From Maledivibacter sp. (GTDB taxonomy: Bacteria > Bacillota > Clostridia > Peptostreptococcales > Caminicellaceae): a stretch of 64,000 nucleotides of DNA. This document shows positions 1 to 9,481 of this stretch, one piece after another; the first letter of the stretch is position 1, and each line of letters starts with the position of its first letter. Below the pieces are notes generated by a model. It did no database searches and had not been told where the DNA came from. It saw only the letters and a list, made by a program, of their open reading frames with translations. Made by a program: the position numbers and the translations under genes. The stretch is from NCBI GenBank assembly GCA_025210375.1, contig JAOASB010000054.1:1-64000 (forward strand). Direction: 5' to 3'.

Positions 1-174
1 AAAGGGATGAAAAACGAAAGACTTTTTTTGACTGGAAAAATCAATGAGAAAAACGAAAATGGATGCAAAGATAGATGGAATAAGGGGTTCAGGGATTTGG
101 AGGGAGTGGGGGAAAGCGAAAGAGATTTTTTTGCGGATACACTAATGAAAATAATATTGGAAAGGAAAAATAAA

Positions 175-618
175 ATGAACTATATATTGAAGGATACTAG
201 CAAAATGAACGGATTTACCGATATGAGAGTGATTTTTCACGCACTTGATGGGATACAAAAAAATTATAATTGGTTAATAACAGATATAGAGTATTATCCT
301 GAAGTAGAAGAAATAAAAGAAGGAACTTTTATCTCTGGAGACGAGCTAACAAAGCTTGTTAACCAAGAAGACATACAATTTATTTGGGCAGTATTTACGG
401 GTTTTGAGAAAGATATTAAATTAGATATTAATAATTTAGAAGTTGTACCATATATAAAAGACCATTATGATTTTTGGGCCAATGTAAGTATTCAGCATCC
501 GCAGGCTATGTTGGAGATCGATTGTTGTGATAGTAGCTATGTCACGCTTTTAAGTAAGGATGAACTTGCTTCCCAGAAATTCGGCAAATATTTCAATGAA
601 GCAATTGAATTAGTATAA
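175..618 (+). CDS. small cytosolic protein, possibly DUF2691-like
   Basis: This encodes a 147-residue acidic protein with no signal peptide or membrane segment. The frame stays open upstream to position 7, but that part has poor protein character. The ATG at 175 follows a GGAAAGG ribosome site at about 159-165, so I chose it. The middle and C-terminus (a tryptophan-rich NWLITDIEYY stretch, then DCCDSSYVTLLSKDEL) recall the DUF2691 family of small Firmicute proteins. I match it from memory only and hold it loosely. An immunity-type protein is another possibility, because it sits just upstream of a defence-like cluster. It is followed by a terminator-like structure and about 400 bp of non-coding DNA, so it is probably monocistronic. 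The true function is unknown. Confidence 0.55.
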   Translation: MNYILKDTSKMNGFTDMRVIFHALDGIQKNYNWLITDIEYYPEVEEIKEGTFISGDELTKLVNQEDIQFIWAVFTGFEKDIKLDINNLEVVPYIKDHYDFWANVSIQHPQAMLEIDCCDSSYVTLLSKDELASQKFGKYFNEAIELV

Positions 619-702
619 GGTACAAAATGATAAGATAATAGGTGAAATATGTGGTAAATAATAAAAGTGGTAAGAAAATATAACAAAATAGTATGAAAAG
701 AT

Positions 703-779
703 AAGAGCCTTTAATTTAGAGTAGAGTTCAATAAAAAAAATATTGAATTCGCAGAAATATAAAGTCTCTTTTTTATTTG
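703..779 (+). terminator. branched terminator-like structure
   Basis: AAGAG at 703-707 can pair with CTCTT at 766-770, followed by a T-rich run. Inside it lies a second hairpin, GAGTTCAATA with TATTGAATTC, at about 725-749. It probably ends transcription of the small gene upstream. The match is imperfect. Confidence 0.4.
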
Positions 780-1174
780 CTTAAAAATCAAATTCTGATA
801 TGAGGGTAAAGATGGCAAAGTAAAATTACAGAGGATAAATTCATCAATTGAAAGTAGTGTCCGTTGTTATATTTAACCAATACACTTGTAACTTTAATTT
901 TGAAAAACTCACGATAAATATAACAATTCCGCATATGTATTCCTTGTGTATAAATCTTTATAGTTCGACAAAATGCAAGAAAATAAGACAGAGGAATTGT
1001 GTGAAAAATGTAGAATTGTTGTAAAATCATGCTAGAAGCTTGTTTTGGTAAATAAATATAGAGAGATTAATAAATTAAGAAAGCTTGAACACGGGGAATC
1101 AGCCGATAGAAAAGTAAATTATTAGAGACTGACGTTATTTATTATGCTATAAAGCTTAGCAAGGGGGATATAAA
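780..1174. other. intergenic region, nothing convincing
   Basis: This stretch of about 395 bp is AT-rich. An 80-residue reading frame on the minus strand (788-1030) has no ribosome site, and its composition looks non-coding. No RNA gene or clear promoter was recognised. The last bases hold the AAGGGGG ribosome site of the next gene. Confidence 0.5.
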
Positions 1175-2214
1175 ATGTTATTAAAAGCTGTTAAAAATTC
1201 AATATTGAGTATAGGAAAGTTAATTACCAATCCCATTTTTATTAAGGACTTTGATGATGAAAACAAAATCGTTTTTGGACTGGAGAAATTGAAAGAATCA
1301 ATTAATGACGAAGATGTTTTAAAAAAATTAATAAAGATATTGGTTACCTAAAGTCAGGGTATATTGGTGAAAAAAATGTATATTATGAATTAAAAAATTC
1401 ATTTTTACCAATTGTTTGCTTACATAATTTACATATAAAACACGAGAATTATGAGGCACAAATTGATTTTTTGATAGTTACAAATAAATTTATTTGTATA
1501 TTGGAGACAAAAAAATTAAGTGGCGATATATTGGTTAATGATAATGGTGATTTTATTCGACAAATTAAAAACTCAGAGGGAAATATAATAAAAAAAGAAG
1601 GAATATATAGTCCGATAACTCAGAATGAAAGACATGTTAGAATTGTTAAAGATTTATTGATGAAAAATAATATGATTAAAAACTGTCCAGTTATTTCAAT
1701 GGTAGTTATGGCAGATCCTAAAAACATTGTTAACACTAGATATGCACCACAAAATGTCAAATATAAATTAATTAAATACGATCAACTTACTAGAAAATTA
1801 AGAAATCTACTTAGGGCATACAAAAATGTTGGTATGCCTTATCAAACAATTATGGATATAGCAGAGTTCCTGAAGGACAGGAATACAGATAAAAAACAGC
1901 ATTATATATTATCAAAATATAATTCCTTAGTTACTAAAGAAGAAAATGAAAGTTACCTTACTTCCAAATTCCAAAAAGGAGTTAAAGTAATTGATAATAA
2001 AGAACAACTAACTATTGATTTAAAAGAATTTAGACTAAATAGATCAAGACAGGAAAAGATAAAACCCTATTATATTTTCAATAACAAGCAAATGGAAGAC
2101 TTAATAAAGAGAATGCCTAAAACTAAAGAAGAATTACTTAAAGTTTCAGGATTTGGACCTGTTAAAACTGAAAAATATGGAGATGAGATTATTAGTATAA
2201 TCTTGAGATATTAG
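1175..2214 (+). pseudogene. NERD-HRDC protein, frameshifted near codon 50
   Basis: The reading starts at ATG 1175 behind AAGGGGG and stops at 1349-1351, after 58 codons. In the -1 frame, translation continues without a stop from the A7 run at 1321-1327 to 2214. The joined product has a NERD (nuclease-related) domain: GYIGEKNVYYELKNS, then QIDFLIV and the catalytic-type ETKKLSGD, which match the NERD pattern G-x-x-GE / QID / E-x-K. Its C-terminus is an HRDC nucleic-acid-binding domain (about the last 55 residues, with MEDLIKRMPKTKEELLKVSG). The break lies at TTTTAAAAAAA, which reads as the slippery heptamer T TTA AAA followed by another AAA. It may be a true indel, a sequencing slip, or programmed -1 frameshifting. 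The gene lies 143 bp upstream of a large SF1 helicase-nuclease and may be its partner. In the family, NERD domains are found in DNA-processing and phage-defence proteins. Confidence 0.75.
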
Positions 2215-2357
2215 AAAATTAAGAGGCTGAAATTTGTATTGAATTATTGATATGAAATAAAACGTAGTAATATTGTAGAAATACTGTAATTTTGAAATTA
2301 TCGACAGCTACAATTAGGAAAATACGATTTTATATATAATATAAATTATAGGAGAGA

Positions 2358-5300
2358 ATGCGTATGAAAACATCAGAGATTATAGATTATTTCATAGAAT
2401 ATGAGGGTCACAATATTATAAATAGCATCAGAAAAATCAAATCTAAACTTGACTTAAAAAATGATGAACTAACTAATTTAACAGCAGTTAGGAAAGTTAT
2501 TTTAGATCAAAAGTATCAAAAAATATGCTCAATGATAGACTTTGAGTTAAAAAAGTTAGAGAAGGAAGAGAAAAAAACTATTTTTAGAATGGTGGCGAAT
2601 TTAGTTTATAATAAAACTAATAAGTCATCTGAAGATATAAAAAAGGGAATTGGAGATGTTCTTGAAATAATTTATACATACAAAGCTGCTCATATTGAGA
2701 AGCAAAAAGAAGATATATATGAATTGATTACAAGGAAAGAGTTCCTATTAATGTATCCTGTATATAACTTTGGATCATCAATAATTCCATTGTGTACCTA
2801 TCGTTGTTTCTTACAGAGTAATAGGATAAATATTATAGAATATGCATTCACAGAGGAATTGCTATTAGCGGTTATTGGATATGATAAGGATATTGATGCA
2901 TATTTTGGTGGGAAAAAAGATAAGGAACAATTTTTTCGATCAATAAATAGTTATGACAACAACAGCATTAGTCATTTAACAGAGATTATTCTTGAAGAAA
3001 TATATAATAAGATTCCGGAGTCAAAAATAATGTTAGGATTGAAACAACAGCAACATTTTAAGGTTGCAATAGATGGAAGTGTAACAGGTTATATTGCACC
3101 ATTTAAAGAAGAACTGATGCTAGTAAAACATAATCTTAAAACGAAAGAGTCTGCATTATTAAATAACTACTTAAGTAATAAAGCATCTCGAGAATATAAA
3201 ACATCCATGTCCAGTACTTCACATTATGGGAGTTATCCATTTGGAATTGACTATGTTAAAGGAATGCTCCCAAAGTATGGAGTAAATGAAAAGCAATGGT
3301 CAATACTTGATAGAAGTAATGATAGCAATATATTGGCAGTAACAGGACCACCTGGGACCGGAAAAACTACTGTGCTAAAAGAGGTTATTGCAGACAATTT
3401 AGTAAAAAAAACAAAGGATATGATTGATAGGTGGGATGATGATTGGGAAAAGCTCGAGAGTGGTGTCTACCAATCACCTTTTGGAGGTAAAAATAATTAT
3501 TCTATCATTATAAGTTCTACAAATAATGATGCAGTAAATAATTTGGGAGATGAACTATCAGAAGAAATAAAACTGTTTAATGTAAGTGAATTAAGCAAAG
3601 TAAAAAGCACTTTTTGTGCAAAACTTGGGAAACTTAACAATGTTAATACTTTTATAGAGGAGTGTTTCACACCTTTTAAAAGCAAACTAAATGAAATCAA
3701 AGAATATCAGGATAATCCATCCATAAGAGTTGAATTTTTAGAGATATATAATGAAATTGAGAAATTCAATGAAAAAGTAGTATTGTTTGATAATGCTAAA
3801 GATAAACTTGATGGTATAGGAGTTTGCGTGTTTAACTATAGAAGTGTAAATAAAAAGCTTGCTGAATTGGAAGGGGCATGTAGACAGCTTAATAAAGATA
3901 TTAGTATAAACATGTCAGACATAAAATCTCTTAAAGAAAAAATAGATAAAGATCGACATGAGATTGTTAAAGATAAAAAAAGGATAGGTACCTTAGATCA
4001 TGAATTAGGAAATTTTAAAATAAGGCAAGAAGAAATCGATAACATGAGAAAAATACCAATATTGGGTAAAATATATTCGATATTTATAAAAAAAGAAATT
4101 ACTCAACTAGAACTAAAATCTAGAAGTACTAAAAAAGAGCTTGAAGGCTATAAAGATTCTGTTACATTTTTATCGGAATTAATAACAAAAAACAAAAATG
4201 AAATAAATGGAATTAAGCAAAAGGTTACAAAATTAGAGTCTTCTTATAAAAAAAATGAGTCGGATATTGAAGTGATAAATGGATATTTATCTAAATATAC
4301 AGAATTAGAAAATCTCATTTATAATTATAATATTGATTTAGATGTTAATGAATCAAGATTTAAAGTTTGTAATTGTGAGATATTAAGAATTAAACGGAGT
4401 CGACTGTTTCAATTAGCACTATTGATTAACGAATCCTATATTCTTAAGAATAGGAAACAAGTTCTTGAAAATCTAAATACCATCCATAAAAATTCAAAAG
4501 CAAAGTTATTTAGTAAATGCTATAGAAGTACATATACATATAGTAAAACTGTTGAAAAGAATCTTAAAGCATTATGGGAAGTATTCTGCTTGTGTTTTCC
4601 AGTAATAACAACGACTTTACATTCTCTTGAGAGAAATAAAATTCATATGGTCAATGGTCTATTTGATTTACTTTTAATAGATGAAGCTGGTCAGGTGATG
4701 CCCCATTATTTAGTTGGACCACTATATAGATCACGTAGAGCAATTATAGTAGGAGATATATTACAACTTGAACCAGTAAGAAAACAATTATATCCACAGG
4801 TATTTGAAAAATATGAAGAAAAATATGAATTGAAGGATATATATAATTTAGATGTATATAGTGCTCAAAGCTTTGCAAATATTGCCACTGACTATTATGA
4901 ATTACTGGATCATCAAAAAATAGGTATTCTTCTTGAGGAACATAGGCGGTGTGAAAAGAATATTGCAATGTTTTCTAACAATCATGTTTATCATAATAGG
5001 ATGAAGATAGTTAAAAATAATAAAGAAAAAGAATTCTTTGGCACTAATCTAACCTTTATTGATGTTAAGGGTCTTAACAATAACTATACGAACAATGCAG
5101 AGGTGAATATTTGTAAAGCTATTGTATCTGAATTACAAACGATTGATTCAAATAGCCAAATAGGAATAATAACTCCATATAAAAAACAAAAGATACTATT
5201 ATCAAATCATATTAAAAATCCAAATGTTCAATGTGGTACCGTTTATGGATTTCAGGGAAGGGGTAAAGATATAATAATTATAAGTCTTGTAGTAAGTTCC

Positions 5301-6092
5301 ATAAGGGATAAAAGAGGATTAAACTTTATTGGTGCCGAGCCAAATTTCTTAAATGTAGCATTAACGAGAGCTAAAAGTCAGTTAATCATTGTTGGAAACT
5401 ATGATATTTTGAGTGGCAGTAATTATTTATTAAAGCTAAAGGAAACACTTAAAAGTTATGGTAAAGTATATTCATTTTTTAATGGTACTCTACAGATGGA
5501 TATGAAGGTATATCAACAGATGAAGAAAATCATGTCTTATAGTTTGACAAAGAATGAAGAATATAGACGGATTTTCGGAAACTTTGAAGCTGTGAATGGT
5601 CTATTATCTAATGATGCACATTATAGATTACTTAACAGCTTATTTAAAACAGCAGAAAGTATAGAAGTTTGTAGTCCCTGGATAACAAGGGTTGTTGCCA
5701 AAGACAACTTTATTGAAAATATTGAGAAATATGTAAAAAAAGGAAAGAAATATAAAGTGTTTTTTGGTAATAAAAAGTCCACATATAATCTTTCATCTAG
5801 AGAAGAGATAAAGAAAATTGTAGAGAAAGATTCACGATATGCGACCACTGACCCCAAAATTGACGATGAGGTGGAGATGATCATGTCAATTCAAAGAGCA
5901 ATTGGTAAGGATTTAGTTTACAAACCACCAATGCATATAAAAGTTCTAATTATAAATAATCGTTATTTGGTTATTGGATCCCATAATTGGTTATGCAAAA
6001 ATGGATTGGGATATAATAGCCCAGATGAATTAAGTTGTATTGTTGAAGATGAAAGTATGATAGCTTATATACGTAATGAAGTAATGAAATAA
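2358..6092 (+). CDS. SF1 (Upf1/DNA2-type) helicase fused to PLD-type nuclease domain; type II Mokosh-like
   Basis: This is a 1,244-residue cytosolic protein. Residues 330-338 are a Walker A, GPPGTGKTT. Walker B is LLLIDEAGQ with DEAG at 775-778, and GDILQLEP follows at 799-806. SF1 motif V is YGFQGRGKD at about 963-971 and motif VI is LNVALTRAK at about 998-1006. These are typical of COG1112 Upf1/DNA2-like helicases. A lysine/glutamate-rich coiled-coil insert of about 250 residues (roughly 470-720) separates Walker A and B. The C-terminus (about 1100-1244) is PLD-like: ESIEVCSPWIT, then HIKVLIIN at 1193 and GSHNW. The usual HKD aspartate is asparagine here. A COG1112 helicase fused to a PLD nuclease is the architecture reported for the single-gene type II Mokosh anti-phage system. 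The name is an inference from architecture. The neighbouring NERD-HRDC gene supports a defence context. Confidence 0.8.
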   Translation: MRMKTSEIIDYFIEYEGHNIINSIRKIKSKLDLKNDELTNLTAVRKVILDQKYQKICSMIDFELKKLEKEEKKTIFRMVANLVYNKTNKSSEDIKKGIGDVLEIIYTYKAAHIEKQKEDIYELITRKEFLLMYPVYNFGSSIIPLCTYRCFLQSNRINIIEYAFTEELLLAVIGYDKDIDAYFGGKKDKEQFFRSINSYDNNSISHLTEIILEEIYNKIPESKIMLGLKQQQHFKVAIDGSVTGYIAPFKEELMLVKHNLKTKESALLNNYLSNKASREYKTSMSSTSHYGSYPFGIDYVKGMLPKYGVNEKQWSILDRSNDSNILAVTGPPGTGKTTVLKEVIADNLVKKTKDMIDRWDDDWEKLESGVYQSPFGGKNNYSIIISSTNNDAVNNLGDELSEEIKLFNVSELSKVKSTFCAKLGKLNNVNTFIEECFTPFKSKLNEIKEYQDNPSIRVEFLEIYNEIEKFNEKVVLFDNAKDKLDGIGVCVFNYRSVNKKLAELEGACRQLNKDISINMSDIKSLKEKIDKDRHEIVKDKKRIGTLDHELGNFKIRQEEIDNMRKIPILGKIYSIFIKKEITQLELKSRSTKKELEGYKDSVTFLSELITKNKNEINGIKQKVTKLESSYKKNESDIEVINGYLSKYTELENLIYNYNIDLDVNESRFKVCNCEILRIKRSRLFQLALLINESYILKNRKQVLENLNTIHKNSKAKLFSKCYRSTYTYSKTVEKNLKALWEVFCLCFPVITTTLHSLERNKIHMVNGLFDLLLIDEAGQVMPHYLVGPLYRSRRAIIVGDILQLEPVRKQLYPQVFEKYEEKYELKDIYNLDVYSAQSFANIATDYYELLDHQKIGILLEEHRRCEKNIAMFSNNHVYHNRMKIVKNNKEKEFFGTNLTFIDVKGLNNNYTNNAEVNICKAIVSELQTIDSNSQIGIITPYKKQKILLSNHIKNPNVQCGTVYGFQGRGKDIIIISLVVSSIRDKRGLNFIGAEPNFLNVALTRAKSQLIIVGNYDILSGSNYLLKLKETLKSYGKVYSFFNGTLQMDMKVYQQMKKIMSYSLTKNEEYRRIFGNFEAVNGLLSNDAHYRLLNSLFKTAESIEVCSPWITRVVAKDNFIENIEKYVKKGKKYKVFFGNKKSTYNLSSREEIKKIVEKDSRYATTDPKIDDEVEMIMSIQRAIGKDLVYKPPMHIKVLIINNRYLVIGSHNWLCKNGLGYNSPDELSCIVEDESMIAYIRNEVMK

Positions 6093-6180
6093 ACCAAATT
6101 ATTAACAACTATTTTTTATACATAAGCACGACGTTTAATTTTTCCTTGTACATCACTAAAAAAAGAATGGAGGAAATATA

Positions 6181-7005
6181 ATGGAAGATATCAATGAGAT
6201 TTTAAAAAGAAGAATAGTATATGAAGTTGATAATATGAAGGATGTTAGAGTATATAAAAATATTGCATATAAAAATGTTGCTGATAAAAAATTGAATATG
6301 GATATTTATATACCAAAGGGAATTAGTATGGGTTTTAAATATCCAGCTGTTATTTTAGTACATGGAGATGGCCCTGCTGAAATATTAGAAAATATCAAGG
6401 ATTCAGGACAATATGTTTCATTGGGACAATTAATAGCTGCATCGGGATTAATTGCCATTACATTTAATCATAGATCTTCCTATGAACTTACGAAAATGGA
6501 GGATGTAGCAACTGATATAGAAGATTCAATTAATTACATAAAAGAAAATGCAGAAAAATTCAATATCAATAAAGATGAATTAGGACTTTGGGCAATTTCT
6601 GCAGGAGTACCCTATGGAATTTCTGTTGCTTTAAGAAATAGACAACCATATATAAAATGTTTGGTTAGTTATTACGGTTATTTAGATTTACAACATAGAA
6701 AAGAAGAAATTTCAGAGGATGTTACAATTGAACAATTAAAAGAGTTTTCACCAGTTAATTATTTAAAAGAAATTAAAAATGAAATCCCACCTTTATTTAT
6801 TGCTAGAGCGGGATTAGATCATCCTGTAATTAACAAATCAATTGATAATTTTATTCGCGAATTGTTAAATAAAAATATTGACTTTAATTTATATAATCAT
6901 TCAAAGGGAGAACATGGATTTGATTTAATGAATGATAATGTAAGGACATATGAAATAATTAGGAGAACAATAGAGTTTCTAAAGGAACATCTTAGAATAG
7001 AGTAG
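6181..7005 (+). CDS. alpha/beta-hydrolase, esterase/dipeptidyl-peptidase-like
   Basis: This is a 274-residue cytosolic alpha/beta-hydrolase. ILVHGDG at about residues 58-64 forms the oxyanion loop. The nucleophile elbow is AISAG with Ser140, in place of the classical G-x-S-x-G. Asp213 in AGLDHP and His245 in GEHGFDL complete a plausible triad. The order and spacing fit BD-FAE/esterase-lipase family members that cleave ester bonds of small acyl or sugar esters; the substrate cannot be told. GGAGG precedes the ATG by about 8 bp. It lies 88 bp downstream of the helicase-nuclease and could be read from the same message, but nothing else ties it to defence. Confidence 0.8.
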   Translation: MEDINEILKRRIVYEVDNMKDVRVYKNIAYKNVADKKLNMDIYIPKGISMGFKYPAVILVHGDGPAEILENIKDSGQYVSLGQLIAASGLIAITFNHRSSYELTKMEDVATDIEDSINYIKENAEKFNINKDELGLWAISAGVPYGISVALRNRQPYIKCLVSYYGYLDLQHRKEEISEDVTIEQLKEFSPVNYLKEIKNEIPPLFIARAGLDHPVINKSIDNFIRELLNKNIDFNLYNHSKGEHGFDLMNDNVRTYEIIRRTIEFLKEHLRIE

Positions 7006-7120
7006 CTCTTCCCTAAGAAGTAATTCATTATTTTATAAGGGGGAATTTATAACGCAAGAACTTACGAGTGAAAAGAAATTTAGAAAGATCATAGATGAAT
7101 TGAGTGAGAGATAGAGGGGT

Positions 7121-7195
7121 GTACAACTTAACTTATACATGGACAAATATGTGATGTTTCTGGGTGTTTTTGGCTTGTATAAATTAAAGTTTTAA
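7121..7195. repeat. partial copy of the AACTTAACTTAT hairpin repeat
   Basis: ACAACTTAACTTATACATGG and the opposing CTTGTATAAATTAAAGTTTT form imperfect inverted arms about 35 bp apart. The same arms and some of the loop recur at 32558-32661. The outer arms seen there are missing here. Confidence 0.6.
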
Positions 7196-7295
7196 CTGGA
7201 ATTTCTATATGATATAATTTCTTTATTTAAAAATAAATAGTGTAAACATATTAGTTAAAACATAAAGTAAGTATGAGAAAAATCGGGAGGATATT

Positions 7296-8354
7296 ATGAA
7301 GAAATTTTCTAAGAATTTATTCAAGATATTTGGAATTTTGATAGGGTTTATAGCTATATATCTTCTATTTATGACGCTAACAGATTATCGACCAAAGGAT
7401 ATTATTTCATTAAAAATAGAGAATAATAATGAGGAAATTGTGCAAAAGGATTTAGAAATATCAATCTTAAGCTTTAATATAGGTTATTGCGGCATGGATA
7501 AAGGAAGAGATTTTTTTATGGATGGGGGAAAGGGATCTAGATCCATAAGTGAAGAAAAAACATTAGATAACCTATTTTCTATAACGGAATTTATTAAAAA
7601 AGCCAATACCTCAATTGTCTTCTTACAGGAAGTAGACATAGATTCAACTAGAAGCTTTCATGTTGATGAATATGCATATCTAACAGAAAATCTTTCGGAT
7701 TATAGCTCAACCTTTGCATTGAATTTTAAAGTGCCTTGGATACCAGTTCCTATACATAATCCCCACGGAAGCGTAAAATCAGGATTAGCTACTTATTCTA
7801 CATATAAAATTGAAGAAGCTAATAGGTATCAATATCCAGGTGAATATGGATGGCCAAAACAGTTGGCAATGCTTGATAGGTGCTTCGTTGAAAGTAGAAT
7901 TAAAGTGGATAATGATAGGGAGCTTGTCTTAGTAAACTCACATCTTTCCGTCTTTGATGATGGTGGGGAAATAAGAAAACAGCAATTAGAATTTTTAAAG
8001 AATTATATAACAAAGGAATATGGAAAAGGCAATTATATAGTTGTAGGTGGGGACTGGAATCATGTAATACAAGGAACTGACCCCTATGTTTTTAAATGTA
8101 AACAAAAATGGCCAGAATGGCTTATGAAAATTCCAAAAGACTTTACTCCAAAGGGTTTTATATGGGCATCGGATGCTAAAGTACCTAGTAATAGAACTGT
8201 AGATATACCATATGAAAAGGGAGTAAATTTTTTATCTGTGATTGATGGGTTTTTAGTTTCACCTAATATAGAAGTGAAAAGTGTTAAGGGCTATGATTTA
8301 GGATTTGAGTATTCAGATCATAATCCTACCATTATGGAGCTTATTTTGAAATAA
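7296..8354 (+). CDS. membrane-anchored endonuclease/exonuclease/phosphatase (EEP) family protein
   Basis: This is a 352-residue protein with one N-terminal membrane segment (about 7-29), so the enzyme domain is probably outside the cell. The EEP fold is clear. ILSFNIGY supplies the first metal-ligand asparagine and FLQEVD the catalytic glutamate. LVNSHLSVFDDGG holds a histidine, VVGGDWNHV is the conserved GDxN motif, and YSDHNPTIMEL ends the fold with the catalytic histidine. Family members hydrolyse phosphodiesters in nucleic acids, sphingomyelin or inositol phosphates; the substrate here is unknown. GGGAGG lies 7 bp before the ATG. A remnant of an AraC regulator follows directly. Confidence 0.85.
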   Translation: MKKFSKNLFKIFGILIGFIAIYLLFMTLTDYRPKDIISLKIENNNEEIVQKDLEISILSFNIGYCGMDKGRDFFMDGGKGSRSISEEKTLDNLFSITEFIKKANTSIVFLQEVDIDSTRSFHVDEYAYLTENLSDYSSTFALNFKVPWIPVPIHNPHGSVKSGLATYSTYKIEEANRYQYPGEYGWPKQLAMLDRCFVESRIKVDNDRELVLVNSHLSVFDDGGEIRKQQLEFLKNYITKEYGKGNYIVVGGDWNHVIQGTDPYVFKCKQKWPEWLMKIPKDFTPKGFIWASDAKVPSNRTVDIPYEKGVNFLSVIDGFLVSPNIEVKSVKGYDLGFEYSDHNPTIMELILK

Positions 8355-8690
8355 GGGCTATTCATTAAACGAGTATATGAAGTAAGGAATTACTTAGATG
8401 AGAATTGGAATAAAAAAATTAGCTTGTCAGAAATTGCACTACTTCATAATATTAATATAACATATTTAAAAGATATATTTAAAGTTTGCTTTGATATTTC
8501 GCCCCGTAAGTATGTAATAAAAACACGGCTTAACAAGTCAAAAGAATTACTAGAAAATAGGAACTTGAAAATAATTGAGATTGCAAGTATGTGCGGATTT
8601 TCTTCAGCCAGTAGATATTCAGAAAGCTTTAAAAATACTTTTGGATATCTACCTTCTCAATATCGAAAAAATTCTAAAACAAATAGTTGA
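8355..8690 (+). pseudogene. C-terminal fragment of an AraC-family regulator
   Basis: The open frame begins directly after the stop of the EEP gene and has no ATG. A TTG at 8424 exists, but starting there would cut off part of the first helix-turn-helix. The text (YLDENWNKKISLSEIA, then IIEIASMCGFSSASRYSESF and a GYLPSQYR end) is a complete AraC/HTH_18 double helix-turn-helix. The sensing domain that normally comes first is absent. It is either a truncated relic or a stand-alone DNA-binding domain translated by coupling with the upstream gene. Confidence 0.65.
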
Positions 8691-8693
8691 CAA

Positions 8694-8738
8694 AAAATAC
8701 ACAAATTAGTTTCGGCTAAAATGTGTATTTTTTTTTCT
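8694..8738 (+). terminator. rho-independent terminator
   Basis: AAAATACACA pairs with TGTGTATTTT across an 18-base loop and is followed by a long T run. It closes the EEP/AraC-remnant unit. Confidence 0.75.
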
Positions 8739-8751
8739 GTTTCGTTGTATA

Positions 8752-9084
8752 AATGATAATTTATATCATTTACAATTCATAAAACTAGAGAAGATACCTT
8801 TCTTCTACAGAGTATTAAAGAAAATTATTACCCACAGTTTGCTTAAAGGTGGAAACTGGGAGGCGGAACTAATTCATGCCGACAACAAGCGTTTCACTTT
8901 CCATGTATATAAGTGTCTGTGGCATGATGCTACAGTAGAAAACGGATGTCCTGAGTTATGCAGAGTTTTCTGTGAATGCGATGATATCAATTTTGATGTA
9001 TTTTCAAAGGTGAAATTTTCTCGCCAAGGGGCCCTTGGAATGGAAGCCAATAAATGTGATTTTACTTTTAAGAAGGTTCGGTGA
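8752..9084 (+). pseudogene. C-terminal remnant of an L-2-amino-thiazoline-4-carboxylate hydrolase-like protein
   Basis: The frame is open from just after the terminator to 9084 but has no ATG or ribosome site. The only start-like codon is TTG 8839, mid-domain. The text (KCLWHDATVENGCPELCRVF, CECDD, and a KCDFTFKK end) matches the C-terminal part of the ATC hydrolase family as I know it: cysteine-rich, ending in CDF-x-F. The N-terminal half is missing, so this is most likely a dead gene fragment. Its left boundary is uncertain. Confidence 0.55.
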
Positions 9085-9100
9085 TAAATTCCAAAAAAAT

Positions 9101-9149
9101 TTTAGGTAAATATAGTTAAGGTAACTTAACTTTCCTATATTTATCTAAA
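9101..9149. promoter_or_regulatory. palindromic hairpin with operator-like core upstream of the DUF454/ABC operon
   Basis: TTTAGGTAAATATAG at 9101-9115 is complementary, with one mismatch, to CTATATTTATCTAAA at 9135-9149. Its core at 9116-9129, TTAAGGTAACTTAA, differs by one base from a perfect 14-bp palindrome found at 14252-14265 before the other iron-type operon. I infer a binding site for the nearby DtxR-like regulator. A terminator on the minus strand is an alternative for the outer hairpin. Confidence 0.5.
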
Positions 9150-9241
9150 AAAATAAAAAGCTAAGAAATTGCAGGATGTGAGAGGAATTTTTTATGCAAA
9201 TAGATGCCTACTGCCATGAAAATGCCTAAAAATGCCACATG

Positions 9242-9270
9242 TTGACATGAAAAGTAAATCTTGTTATACT
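9242..9270 (+). promoter_or_regulatory. sigma-A promoter of the DUF454/ABC operon
   Basis: TTGACA (9242-9247) and TATACT (9265-9270) are separated by 17 bp. Copies of AATGCC lie just upstream (about 9200-9237). A matching promoter with similar upstream text precedes the NEAT-like gene. Confidence 0.75.
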
Positions 9271-9276
9271 CTTGCC

Positions 9277-9322
9277 ATAGCCAAGCATCGTAGGATAAAA
9301 AAACACATGATGTAAAGGCTAC
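9277..9322 (+). ncRNA. 5' leader hairpin, candidate cis-regulatory RNA (copy A)
   Basis: The predicted transcript starts with a two-part hairpin. TAGCC (9278-9282) pairs with GGCTA (9317-9321). After an AA/AAA internal loop, GCATC (9285-9289) pairs with GATGT (9309-9313). The same structure with compensating changes starts at the same distance from the -10 at 14424. It was not recognised as a known riboswitch. Confidence 0.5.
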
Positions 9323-9481
9323 CTTTCTATAGATATATGTTAGTTTTATATAACACAGCTGGTTAAATTGATATCATCATAATGGAAATATTTCTATGAA
9401 AAAAGAAATTCAATAAGTTAAATCTGGATTCAGTATTTTATTAAAATAAAAGTTAGATAATTCTAACAAAAGGAGAAATTT

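Noticed and set aside
788..1030. An 80-residue minus-strand open frame
   Set aside because: It has no ribosome site, an odd composition rich in Ile, Tyr and Phe, and lies in AT-rich intergenic DNA.
7041..7116. A short open frame behind AAGGGGGAA, ending KFRKIIDELSER
   Set aside because: There is no usual start codon and only about 22 codons; it cannot be told from chance.
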